Shown here: piece after piece, positions 33,064 to 40,818 of the stretch | How the letters are laid out: every line of letters starts with the position of its first letter | How positions within the stretch are numbered: position 1 is the first letter of the stretch | NCBI GenBank assembly: GCA_041655275.1 | Contig: JBBAFU010000003.1 | Location: 124,001-188,000 of the forward strand | Direction: 5' to 3' | From: JAJYRX01 sp041655275 | GTDB lineage: Bacteria; Pseudomonadota; Gammaproteobacteria; Burkholderiales; Burkholderiaceae_B | Length of the DNA stretch: 64,000 bases | Program-made: the position numbers and the translations under genes | Notes under the pieces: generated by a model | Told to the model about the DNA's origin: nothing | The model's input: only the letters and a program-made list of their open reading frames with translations | Databases searched by the model: none

Positions 33064-33756
33064 CTAAAGCCGAGGGATTCCTACGGCGCTCACCCCGGCA
33101 TCGAGCCGAAATGAGTCGCTTCGGTGGGTTCCTGCTGCTGGCGGCATTACCGCACCGCTCACTTCACAGGCGAACCGGGCGTGTCCCGCCCTTAAAATAT
33201 TGATCGCGCCGACCACATCGGCGTTTTCCTCGAAGCCGCATTCGACGCACGCAAACCGCGCTTGCGTCTGCCGATTCTCCGCCGATACATGGCCGCAGCA
33301 CGGACAGGTGCGGCTCGTGTTCTGCGCCGGCACAACAACAAGATAATCACCGCTCCACGCCAGCTTGTAATCCAGCTGACGGCGAAACTCGAACCAGCCC
33401 TGATCGAGGATGGATTTATTCAGGCCGGACTTGGCCCGAACGTTTCTTCCCGGCGCATCTGCCGTTCCTGCCGCTGACCTGGACATGTTCCGCACCTGCA
33501 AGTCCTTGATACACACCATTGCGTGGTTTTGGCTGATCGTGGTTGAGGTCTTGTGCAGGTAGTCGCGACGGGCGTTGCCGATGCGGGAATTGGCCTGATC
33601 GAGCTTGATCTGTTTCGGGTCGGGATAGCGAAAACCGTCGCCTTGGCCCTTCTTCTTGAAGCGCGGGAAGTCGGCCCGCCTGGCGAAGCGGCGCATGTCG
33701 CGCTGCTGGGCGCCGTTGGGCATCAGTTCGTATTTGAAGGCTTGGAGGCGTTGCAT
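33064..33756 (-). pseudogene. tnpB: TnpB (IS605 RNA-guided nuclease family), internally deleted
   Basis: The frame codes for 230 residues where complete relatives have roughly 380-400. The start MQRLQAFKYELMPNG and the middle block RADFPRFKKKGQG join directly, dropping the helical domain, and QANSRI joins straight to GNARRDYLHKTST, dropping the region with the first RuvC aspartate. Retained are the zinc finger TCPCCGH...FACVECGFEENAD with the final RuvC aspartate (ADVVGAINIL). The second catalytic position, normally Glu in CIEDLQ, is Lys in CIKDLQ. It can be neither a working nuclease nor a normal length TnpB, although the frame stays open. Confidence 0.85.
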
Positions 33757-33776
33757 GCGGATAGTATAGTTTGCTT

Positions 33777-33866
33777 TTCGTGACCAAATACCGCTGAAAG
33801 TGGCTGTGTGGTGCGCCTATCGAGATCATCCGGCAGCACATCGAGCAACCGCAGACGCCACACTGA
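33777..33866 (+). pseudogene. TnpA (IS200-type Y1 transposase) scar
   Basis: The frame reads FVTKYR, a TGA stop, then KWLCGAPIEIIRQHIEQPQTPH and a stop. FVTKYR is the N-terminal strand of IS200-type TnpA (HLVFVTKYRRK), and the second piece is the extreme C terminus (GGAPIxxIRQYIEQQ). The whole middle, with the HUH motif and catalytic tyrosine, has been deleted, leaving about 30 codons of a gene normally near 140. Confidence 0.78.
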
Positions 33867-34010
33867 CCGCCTAAAGGACGCCTACAGCGTCCGCGCTATC
33901 CTTCCCCGGCCGGAAGGCCGAGGCTTGCCGCGCACTGGGTCAGGTCGCGTGGCGAGTACCACTGAATCATCCCTTCTTCCCAGTATTCATCTTTTGAATC
34001 ACCCCGGCTT

Positions 34011-34052
34011 TGAACTGACCCCCAGGAGTTGGACACAACCCTGGAGGGCACA
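34011..34052 (+). mobile_element. Possible IS3-family terminal remnant
   Basis: TGAACTGACCCCCAGGAGTT followed by GGACACAACCCTGGAGGGCA and an ATG resembles the terminal inverted repeat and first start codon of IS3-family elements common in this group. Nothing beyond the end is present: by about 34080 the sequence is the tail of the TPM gene. The assignment rests on a short recalled resemblance. The 34053-34088 stretch and 33926-34010 hold no recognisable gene. Confidence 0.4.
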
Positions 34053-34088
34053 TGAGGAATTCAGTGGAAACTGGTCAGCCGATTTTGC

Positions 34089-34586
34089 TCAGAGCATCAC
34101 CGGCTCGTCAGGCAGCACATTCTCGTCCCGGGCTGACCGTCCCGGCGGGCAGGTGTCGCGCAGGATGGCGTGCATGTCATCGATGGCCGCGAGCAGACCG
34201 GGCAGATACTCTCCGGCATGCAGCTTCTGCTGCAGGCGCTGGCACACGGCAAGCCATTGCTGATCCGTGGCGGCGATACCGCGATCGGCAATGATCTCGA
34301 GCGCGCCCCTGTCCAGGGCAAGATAGAGCAGCACACCCGTATTCTCCGGTGTATCCCACACCTGCAGGCGCCCGAACACTTCGAGCGCCCGCTGGCGCGG
34401 GTGACGCTCATGGCCGGGCGCCACCGGTTCGACCGCCAGGACGACCTCGGCTCCGTGATCCGCTTCGCCATGGCGAATGCGCTCGGCAATCTGCGCCAGC
34501 ACCGCTGGTGTGAACACGTGCCAGCGCAGGCGATTGGCCTGCAGCCAGGCCAGGCCTGTCACGCGTTTCCAGAATCTCGCACCCAT
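34089..34586 (-). CDS. TPM-domain protein, short form
   Basis: A 165-residue soluble protein of the TPM (YgcG/Psb32/MOLO-1) family. The recognisable segments are IAERIRHGEADHGAEVVLAVEPV, RALEVFGRLQVWDTPENTGVLLYLALDRGALEIIADRGIAA and a helical end LAAIDDMHAILRDTCPPG. It lacks the signal peptide, membrane segment and Gly tail of its upstream paralogue. GGAGAA lies 7 bp before the ATG at 34586 (a TTG at 34592 is less likely). Third gene of the lemA operon. Family members may act in membrane protein or photosystem repair elsewhere; the role here is unknown. The C terminus borders the IS remnants and may be altered. Confidence 0.85.
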   Translation of the reverse strand: MGARFWKRVTGLAWLQANRLRWHVFTPAVLAQIAERIRHGEADHGAEVVLAVEPVAPGHERHPRQRALEVFGRLQVWDTPENTGVLLYLALDRGALEIIADRGIAATDQQWLAVCQRLQQKLHAGEYLPGLLAAIDDMHAILRDTCPPGRSARDENVLPDEPVML

Positions 34587-34598
34587 GGTCAATTTCTC

Positions 34599-35486
34599 CT
34601 ACCAGCTGCCCGAGGCACCGCCCCCGCCGCTGCTTCCTCCGCCGCCTCCGCCAAAACCGCCGCCACCCCCGCCAAAACCGCCACCGCCGAAACCACCCCC
34701 GCTCCAGCGCCCGCCGCCATGCCGGGATGCACCCACAGGCGCGCCCGACAGGTTCCGGGCAAAACCCAGGCGCAACAGGCCCAGCACCAGCGCCACAATC
34801 GTCACCATCACACCCAGCATCACGCTGCCATAGGCAATGCCGGCAATGATGCCCAGCGCCAGCGACGGAATGCCCGGCGGCATGAGCAGGGCCATCACAA
34901 CAAACGCCAGCAGCATTTCCCAGCCCGGCGTGTCCTCATCGGCCCGGGCCGTCGCGCGCGCAGGCGGCAGGTCCTCTCCACGCACCAGGCCGGCCAGCGC
35001 AGACACGCCGGCCTGTACACCCTGATCGAAATGCCCTTCGCGAAACAGCGGTGTGATCTGCTCGCGGATGATGCGTCCCGCAAGAATATCGGGGACCGCC
35101 CCTTCCAGACCATAGCCCACCTCGATGCGCAGCAGCCGGTCGTCCTTCGCAATCACGAGCAGGATGCCGTCGTCCACTCCCTTGCGTCCCGGCTGCCACT
35201 GGGCAAAGGCACGGCGCGCATAGGACTCTATGCTTTCATCCCCGATCCCGGGCACCATGAGCACCGCAATCTGGGCACCCTTCTCGCGCTGCAAGGCATC
35301 CAGCGCCGTTTCCAACGCTTGCAGCGTGGCCGCATCCAGCGTTCCCGTCGTGTCCACGACCCGGTCGGTGAATGCCGGCACCGGCGCCGGCGCCGCCTGC
35401 ACCGCCACGACCATCGCCAGCAGCAGCACCGGCAGGAGCATCAGCCGACCCAGAAGTCGACCCAGCGGCCCGGCACACCCGCTCAT
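34599..35486 (-). CDS. TPM-domain membrane protein with glycine-rich tail (YgcG-like)
   Basis: A 295-residue exported protein. A signal peptide (LLGRLMLLPVLLLAMVVAVQAA/P) is followed by the TPM domain (FTDRVVDTTGTLDAATLQALETALDALQREKGAQIAVLMVP...KDDRLLRIEVGYGLEGAVPD), two hydrophobic stretches around 190-235 and a low-complexity tail made almost entirely of Gly and Ser. It is encoded between lemA and a second TPM gene; the start overlaps the lemA stop by ATGA. LemA-TPM pairs are widespread and are thought to act together at the inner membrane. Confidence 0.9.
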   Translation of the reverse strand: MSGCAGPLGRLLGRLMLLPVLLLAMVVAVQAAPAPVPAFTDRVVDTTGTLDAATLQALETALDALQREKGAQIAVLMVPGIGDESIESYARRAFAQWQPGRKGVDDGILLVIAKDDRLLRIEVGYGLEGAVPDILAGRIIREQITPLFREGHFDQGVQAGVSALAGLVRGEDLPPARATARADEDTPGWEMLLAFVVMALLMPPGIPSLALGIIAGIAYGSVMLGVMVTIVALVLGLLRLGFARNLSGAPVGASRHGGGRWSGGGFGGGGFGGGGGGFGGGGGGSSGGGGASGSW

Positions 35487-36097
35487 TGCGCCGGGCCTGC
35501 CGGTGTATTGCTGAAGCGTATCTCGGGATCGCGACGCAGTGTATCCTCACGATCCAGCCCATACTGCTCGCGCACCGAATAGCCGAACACGCGCGCCGTG
35601 ACCAGCGTGGGAAACTGCCGCACCACCAGGTTGTAATCCCGGATGGCCTGCACATAGCGCCCGCGCTCGGTGGCGATGCGATTCTCGGTGCCTTCGAGCT
35701 GGGTCATCAGATCCTGGAACAGGGCATCGCTGCGCAGCTGGGGATAATTCTCGGACACGGCAATCAGGCGCGAGAGCGCCGATGACAATGCGCCCTGAGC
35801 CTGCATGAACTGGCGCATGGCCGCCGCATCTTCGAGATTGCCCACATTCAGCTGCACGGAAGACACACGCGCGCGCGCCTCGGTCACTTCGGTGAGCACC
35901 GTGCGCTCCTGCGTCATATAGGCATCCACCGAGGCCACCAGCTTGGGCACGAGCTCGGCGCGGCGCTCGTACTGGTTCAGCGTCTGCGACCAGGCTGCAT
36001 TCACCTGCTCGTCGAGCCGCTGCAACTCGTTGTAGCCACAACCGGAAAGTGCCAGCGCCAGCACAGGCGCCACCAGCCACAGGAAGAAACGTGCCAT
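35483..36097 (-). CDS. lemA: LemA family lipoprotein
   Basis: A 204-residue LemA protein. The N terminus has a signal and lipobox (VLALALSGC), then the family core: YNELQRLDEQVNAAWSQTLNQYERRAELVPKLVASV, VTEARARV, LSSALSRLIAVSENYPQLRSDALFQDLMTQLEGTENRIATERGRYVQAIRDYN and the end FPTLVTARVFGYS. The coiled-coil helical bundle is followed by a short tail. First gene of the lemA-TPM-TPM operon; divergent from the helicase gene, with the promoter of the latter lying directly upstream. Confidence 0.93.
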   Translation of the reverse strand: MARFFLWLVAPVLALALSGCGYNELQRLDEQVNAAWSQTLNQYERRAELVPKLVASVDAYMTQERTVLTEVTEARARVSSVQLNVGNLEDAAAMRQFMQAQGALSSALSRLIAVSENYPQLRSDALFQDLMTQLEGTENRIATERGRYVQAIRDYNLVVRQFPTLVTARVFGYSVREQYGLDREDTLRRDPEIRFSNTPAGPAQ

Positions 36098-36167
36098 CAC
36101 AGTCCCCAAAAAATCCCGCCTTACAATCCCGCCACACATTCGGCCTCATGATAACGCCTGCAACAAA

Positions 36168-36196
36168 TTGTGCGCACCATCAAGCTGGGTTATACT
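36168..36196 (+). promoter_or_regulatory. Sigma70-type promoter of the DEAD-box helicase gene
   Basis: TTGTGC at 36168-36173 and TATACT at 36191-36196 are separated by exactly 17 bp. Transcription would begin near 36203, immediately before a run of seven T residues, giving a leader of about 170 nt before the helicase ATG at 36375. Confidence 0.6.
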
Positions 36197-36236
36197 GTGC
36201 CACTTGATTTTTTTGCGCGATGCACCAATCCGCGCG

Positions 36237-36255
36237 CACCGGCATTCCGCCGGTG
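36237..36255 (+). other. Hairpin in the helicase 5' leader
   Basis: CACCGGC and GCCGGTG form a perfect 7-bp stem with an ATTCC loop within the predicted 5' untranslated leader. Long structured leaders are common on cold-inducible helicase mRNAs; a regulatory role is inferred. No T run follows. Confidence 0.4.
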
Positions 36256-36374
36256 GTGGTCCGCCGCTTTCTGACATTCCGGCCGGCCGCCCCATTCTTA
36301 CAGACTGCTTTATTCGTCCGCCTGGATTGGTATCTCTCGACTCGAGCGATAGGCTGTCGCTGGAGTCAACTCAA

Positions 36375-37562
<1,188 letters not shown>

Positions 37563-37571
37563 TCCACAGCC

Positions 37572-39170
37572 ATGCGCATTCCGCAAGAAGTCTCACGCCG
37601 CCGCACCTTTGCCATCATCTCGCACCCCGATGCCGGCAAGACCACGCTCACGGAAAAGCTCCTGCTGTTTGCCGGCGCCATCCAGATTGCCGGCAGCGTG
37701 AAGGCGCGCAAGGCCCAGCGTCACGCCTCGTCCGACTGGATGGAGATCGAAAAGCAGCGCGGTATTTCCGTCGCCTCGTCGGTGATGCAGATGGAATACC
37801 GCGACTGCGTCATCAATCTGCTGGACACGCCCGGGCACCAGGATTTTTCCGAAGACACCTACCGGGTACTGACCGCCGTCGATGCGGCCCTGATGGTGAT
37901 CGATGCGGCCAACGGCGTCGAGCCCCAGACCGAGCGCCTGCTCCAGGTCTGCCGCGCACGCAACACGCCCATCATCACCTTCATCAACAAGCTGGATCGC
38001 GAGGTGCGCGAACCCCTGGACCTGCTCTCCGAGCTGGAAGCGCATCTGGGCATGGAAGTCATCCCGTTTTCCTGGCCCGTGGGCATGGGCCGGCGCTTCG
38101 GCGGCGTCTTCGACATCCGCCATGACCACATGCGTGTGTTCCGGCCGGGTCAGGAAAGGCGGGGTGCGGAAGACGAAATCATCACCGGCCTGGACAATCC
38201 CGAATGCAGCGCGCGCTTCGGTGAGGACTTCGCCAAGGCCCATGAAGAGATCGCGCTGATCCGGGAAGCCTCGCCCGACTTTGATCACGACGCCTTTCTG
38301 GATGCCCGGCAGACACCCCTGTTCTTTGGCTCGGCCATCAACAACTTCGGCGTACGCGAAGTGCTTGATGCCCTGGTCGAGCTGGCACCGCCGCCGGGAC
38401 CGCGCAGTGCGCTGGAACGCGAGGTCCATCCGCACGAGAAAGTCTTCAGCGGCATGGTGTTCAAGGTGCAGGCGAACATGGACCCCGCCCACCGCGACCG
38501 TGTCGCCTTCCTGCGCGTGAGTTCGGGCGTGTTCCGGCGCGGCATGCGCCTGCGCATCTCGCGCAACGGCAAGGAGATCCGCCCGAACAACGTGGTGTCC
38601 TTCCTGTCACAGCGCCGCGACCTCCTCGACGAAGCCTTTGCCGGCGACATCATCGGCATTCCCAACCATGGCCTGCTGCAGCTGGGCGACGTGTTGACCG
38701 AAGGGGAAACCCTGCATTTCACCGGCCTGCCCTTCTTTGCGCCCGAGCTCTTCCAGGCGGTCGAAGTCCGCGACCCCCTGCGCAGCAAGCAGCTGCGCAC
38801 CGGCCTCACCCAGCTGGGTGAGGAAGGCGCCATCCAGGTATTCCGGCCCGAAGCTGCGGCAGGCACGCTGCTGCTCGGTGCGGTGGGTCAGCTGCAGTTC
38901 GAGGTCGTGCTGCATCGCCTGCGTACCGAATACGGCGTTGACGCCCGGCTCATGCCTTCGCGCTACAACATGGCACGCTGGGTCAGTGCCGAAAATCCCG
39001 CCGATATGCAGAAATTCATGCGCGCCAACGAAGCGCATATTGCCCATGACGTGGTTGATGCCGTTGCCTTCCTGGCCACATCATCTGCGCAGCTGCGTGT
39101 CGTGCAGGAGCTGCACCCGGACATCAAGTTCCATACCATGCGCGAGCATGGGGTACAGGTCTTCTCCTAG
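37572..39170 (+). CDS. prfC: Peptide chain release factor 3
   Basis: A 532-residue translational GTPase that recycles RF1/RF2 after termination. G1 SHPDAGKTTLTEKLL, G2 region RGISVASSVMQM, G3 DTPGHQDFSEDTYR and G4 NKLDRE are intact, and the RF3-specific domains follow (VFKVQANMDPAHRDRVAFLRVSSG, QLGEEGAIQVF, AVGQLQFEVV with RLRTEYG). Length matches bacterial RF3 (about 530). It follows the helicase gene after 9 bp and is probably cotranscribed. Start MRIPQEVSRRRTFAIISHPD is typical. Confidence 0.97.
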   Translation: MRIPQEVSRRRTFAIISHPDAGKTTLTEKLLLFAGAIQIAGSVKARKAQRHASSDWMEIEKQRGISVASSVMQMEYRDCVINLLDTPGHQDFSEDTYRVLTAVDAALMVIDAANGVEPQTERLLQVCRARNTPIITFINKLDREVREPLDLLSELEAHLGMEVIPFSWPVGMGRRFGGVFDIRHDHMRVFRPGQERRGAEDEIITGLDNPECSARFGEDFAKAHEEIALIREASPDFDHDAFLDARQTPLFFGSAINNFGVREVLDALVELAPPPGPRSALEREVHPHEKVFSGMVFKVQANMDPAHRDRVAFLRVSSGVFRRGMRLRISRNGKEIRPNNVVSFLSQRRDLLDEAFAGDIIGIPNHGLLQLGDVLTEGETLHFTGLPFFAPELFQAVEVRDPLRSKQLRTGLTQLGEEGAIQVFRPEAAAGTLLLGAVGQLQFEVVLHRLRTEYGVDARLMPSRYNMARWVSAENPADMQKFMRANEAHIAHDVVDAVAFLATSSAQLRVVQELHPDIKFHTMREHGVQVFS

Positions 39171-39235
39171 ACAGATATACTAGTTCCCAGTTTTCTCCAG
39201 CTTTTGCGTGCCTTCTGAAACCTGAATAGACTGTC

Positions 39236-39877
39236 GTGTCCTGGCGTTTTCTCCTCCTTGTTCTGCTGGTCGTTGGCGGTTTCTCTGCCTGGGGCGGCAT
39301 CAACCTTGGCAACTGGCTCGTGGCCCATGGCCCGGCAACGCCCATGGTGATCGAGGATGACGCCCCGCTGGGCGATCTGGTGCTGGATGCGGACGGCAGG
39401 CCCTTCATGGCACAGCCCCCGCAGCCTCTGATCGATGGGCGCCAGGGCATCCCGGACAATAATGCGGCCATCGCCTGGCATGTGCCCGGACGCTCTCTCA
39501 TCCACGACGACGTGCTGCCGCCCATCGCCATTGCCACCACTGCCATCAGCATGGAGCAGGCGCGCGCCATCGCCGAAGGCGAGGAAGGCCTGCCCGGCAT
39601 GGGGGACATCAGCGCGCTGATCGCCAACATCCAGGGTGCGCGGCTGCCACTGCAACCCATCGATGTACCGCAGACCGCATCATCTGCGGCCGCAGCGACG
39701 GCCACTGCGCCGGCACCTGTCGGCAATTGGGAGCTCGCCCTGCGCCAGGAAATCCAGGCCTGCAGCCGTCTGGGCTTCTTCGAGCGCCCCAGCTGCGCCT
39801 GGGCGGCACGCAACCGTTACTGTGAACCCAACGGGGCCTGGGGCAAGACGCCGGACTGTCCGGCCAAATCCTTCTGA
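39236..39877 (+). CDS. Hypothetical membrane-anchored protein with C-terminal Cys motif
   Basis: A 213-residue protein that I cannot assign. A signal-anchor (WRFLLLVLLVVGGFSAWGGI) is followed by a polar, proline-rich region of low complexity and a C-terminal cysteine pattern: CSRLGFFERPSCAWAARNRYC...WGKTPDC, five cysteines in about 45 residues, which suggests a small disulfide-bonded periplasmic module. It begins with GTG; no strong ribosome-binding site. It lies between prfC and another unknown membrane protein and may be cotranscribed with it. Confidence 0.72.
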   Translation: MSWRFLLLVLLVVGGFSAWGGINLGNWLVAHGPATPMVIEDDAPLGDLVLDADGRPFMAQPPQPLIDGRQGIPDNNAAIAWHVPGRSLIHDDVLPPIAIATTAISMEQARAIAEGEEGLPGMGDISALIANIQGARLPLQPIDVPQTASSAAAATATAPAPVGNWELALRQEIQACSRLGFFERPSCAWAARNRYCEPNGAWGKTPDCPAKSF

Positions 39878-39886
39878 AATTGAGCC

Positions 39887-40501
39887 ATGCCCAGGGAGAA
39901 GCTCATGCGCGTCACACGCCGCGATATTCGTCAACTGCGCCGTACAGTGTTCAACCTGTCGGCCGCATCCAATCTGGCCAGCGTACTGCTCGTCGTGCTG
40001 GCGGCCGTCGCCTGGTGGCCCGCCGTACAGAAGATAAGGGCCTTTGGCGAAACCGTTGATTACAGCGGCCTGGAGGCACTGGGCCCCACAGTGGTCGAGC
40101 GCCTGCAGGAATACAACCCGATCTTCTGGTGGCTGGCCATCATCATCGGCACGCTGTTGCTGGTCTACGTGCTGTACGCCCTCGTCATGGCCATACAGCG
40201 CCGCCTGCGTCGCAAGCTTGTCCGGCAAGCCACCATCAGCGGGCTGGCGCAACAGTTGTCCGAGCCCGCACGCGAAGTGCTTTCCTGGGCATGGCATGAC
40301 CGCCGCGAACCCATCAGCGTTGGCATTCTGCAACAGGCTCTGACCCAGATGCACGGCGGGCGCGCTTCCCGGATTGCCCTCGCGCGCGAACACGCGGCCG
40401 CACTGGCGCCGGCCCGGGACGAGCCCCAAGCACCGGCCCGGAAGCAGCCCGAGGTTGACAAAACGGATGACAAAACACTTGCGCTAACGCCCAAAATGTG
40501 A
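39887..40501 (+). CDS. Hypothetical two-segment membrane protein
   Basis: A 204-residue protein without recognised family. Two hydrophobic segments (LASVLLVVLAAVAWWPAV and FWWLAIIIGTLLLVYVLYALVMAI) flank a short loop, followed by a soluble helical region (LRRKLVRQATISGLAQQLSEPAREVLSWAWHDRREPISVGILQQAL) that could hold a winged-helix-like fold. The end is charged and proline-rich. It follows the previous unknown protein after 9 bp, so the two form a small operon. An ATG at 39905 is an alternative start. Confidence 0.7.
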   Translation: MPREKLMRVTRRDIRQLRRTVFNLSAASNLASVLLVVLAAVAWWPAVQKIRAFGETVDYSGLEALGPTVVERLQEYNPIFWWLAIIIGTLLLVYVLYALVMAIQRRLRRKLVRQATISGLAQQLSEPAREVLSWAWHDRREPISVGILQQALTQMHGGRASRIALAREHAAALAPARDEPQAPARKQPEVDKTDDKTLALTPKM

Positions 40502-40514
40502 TCGACTATCTTTT

Positions 40515-40685
40515 ATGGACTGCGCACACGCTTACTCCCGTTTCACCATTGCCCGCCAGCAACTGGCCGGGCCGCGTGCTTTCGCCTGCATTCCTGCCTG
40601 CTTGTCTACCCCTTGCCTGTCTACTCCCGTCTCTGCGCCCCTCCTGCGTGGCCTTCTGCTGCTAGCGACCGGTTGCCGAGCCTAG
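40515..40685 (+). CDS. Candidate leuA leader peptide (leucine attenuator)
   Basis: A 56-codon ORF ends 133 bp before leuA. Its last third reads APLLRGLLLLATGCRA: six leucine codons in eight (CTC CTG, then CTT CTG CTG CTA after CGT GGC), immediately followed by a stop. A ribosome starved of charged leucyl-tRNA would stall there. The stop codon lies within an inverted repeat described separately. No strong ribosome-binding site was seen before the ATG at 40515; a shorter version from an internal start is possible. Assignment to leucine attenuation is an inference from codon content and position. Confidence 0.62.
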   Translation: MDCAHAYSRFTIARQQLAGPRAFACIPACLSTPCLSTPVSAPLLRGLLLLATGCRA

Positions 40686-40722
40686 CGTTGCGTGGCAGTT
40701 CGGCAGCCTGACCTCCCGCCAC
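40674..40722 (+). promoter_or_regulatory. Alternative hairpins after the leuA leader peptide
   Basis: TGCCGAGC (40674-40681) can pair with GTTCGGCA (40698-40705), and GTGGC (40692-40696) with GCCAC (40718-40722). The two pairings overlap and are mutually exclusive, as expected of an attenuator switch; the first starts inside the leader's last codons. No U run was found after the second hairpin, so a Rho-independent terminator was not identified. The remaining 40723-40818 bases hold no gene. Confidence 0.4.
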
Positions 40723-40818
40723 AGCCCATTTCCGGTTATTGCCATACCCGGCGTCAGTCATCCTGCGAACCCTGTGCAGACACGACAACCCGGCAGACCC
40801 AGCCAGACAGGTAACATC

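Larger units (their letters stand above)
33047..33925. mobile_element. Decayed IS200/IS605-family element (divergent tnpA and tnpB remnants)
   Basis: The element carries a minus-strand tnpB and a plus-strand tnpA remnant, the divergent layout of IS605-type elements. The tnpB-side end shows the well-known sequence with GACATCCTCC and an imperfect subterminal hairpin (about 33052-33081), ending in TCAA on the tnpB strand next to the hsdS remnant. Beyond tnpA a subterminal hairpin CGGCC-GGAA-GGCCG lies at 33907-33920. No inverted repeats or target duplication are expected for this family. Both genes have internal deletions, so it cannot move on its own. The exact tnpA-side boundary is uncertain. 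Confidence 0.8.

Noticed and set aside
33892..33925. Possible single-repeat CRISPR or REP-like element from the GC palindromes
   Set aside because: Only one copy is present, with no spacer array; it fits the subterminal hairpin of the IS200/IS605 element.
33808..34263. 151-codon plus-strand frame across the IS remnant and TPM gene
   Set aside because: It joins unrelated pieces (tnpA scar, IS end, antisense TPM) and has no family similarity.
34599..34740. Glycine-rich tail of the TPM protein considered as a sequencing or frame artefact
   Set aside because: Gly/Ser-rich ends are normal for YgcG-type TPM proteins and the frame ends at a clean stop just before the next gene.
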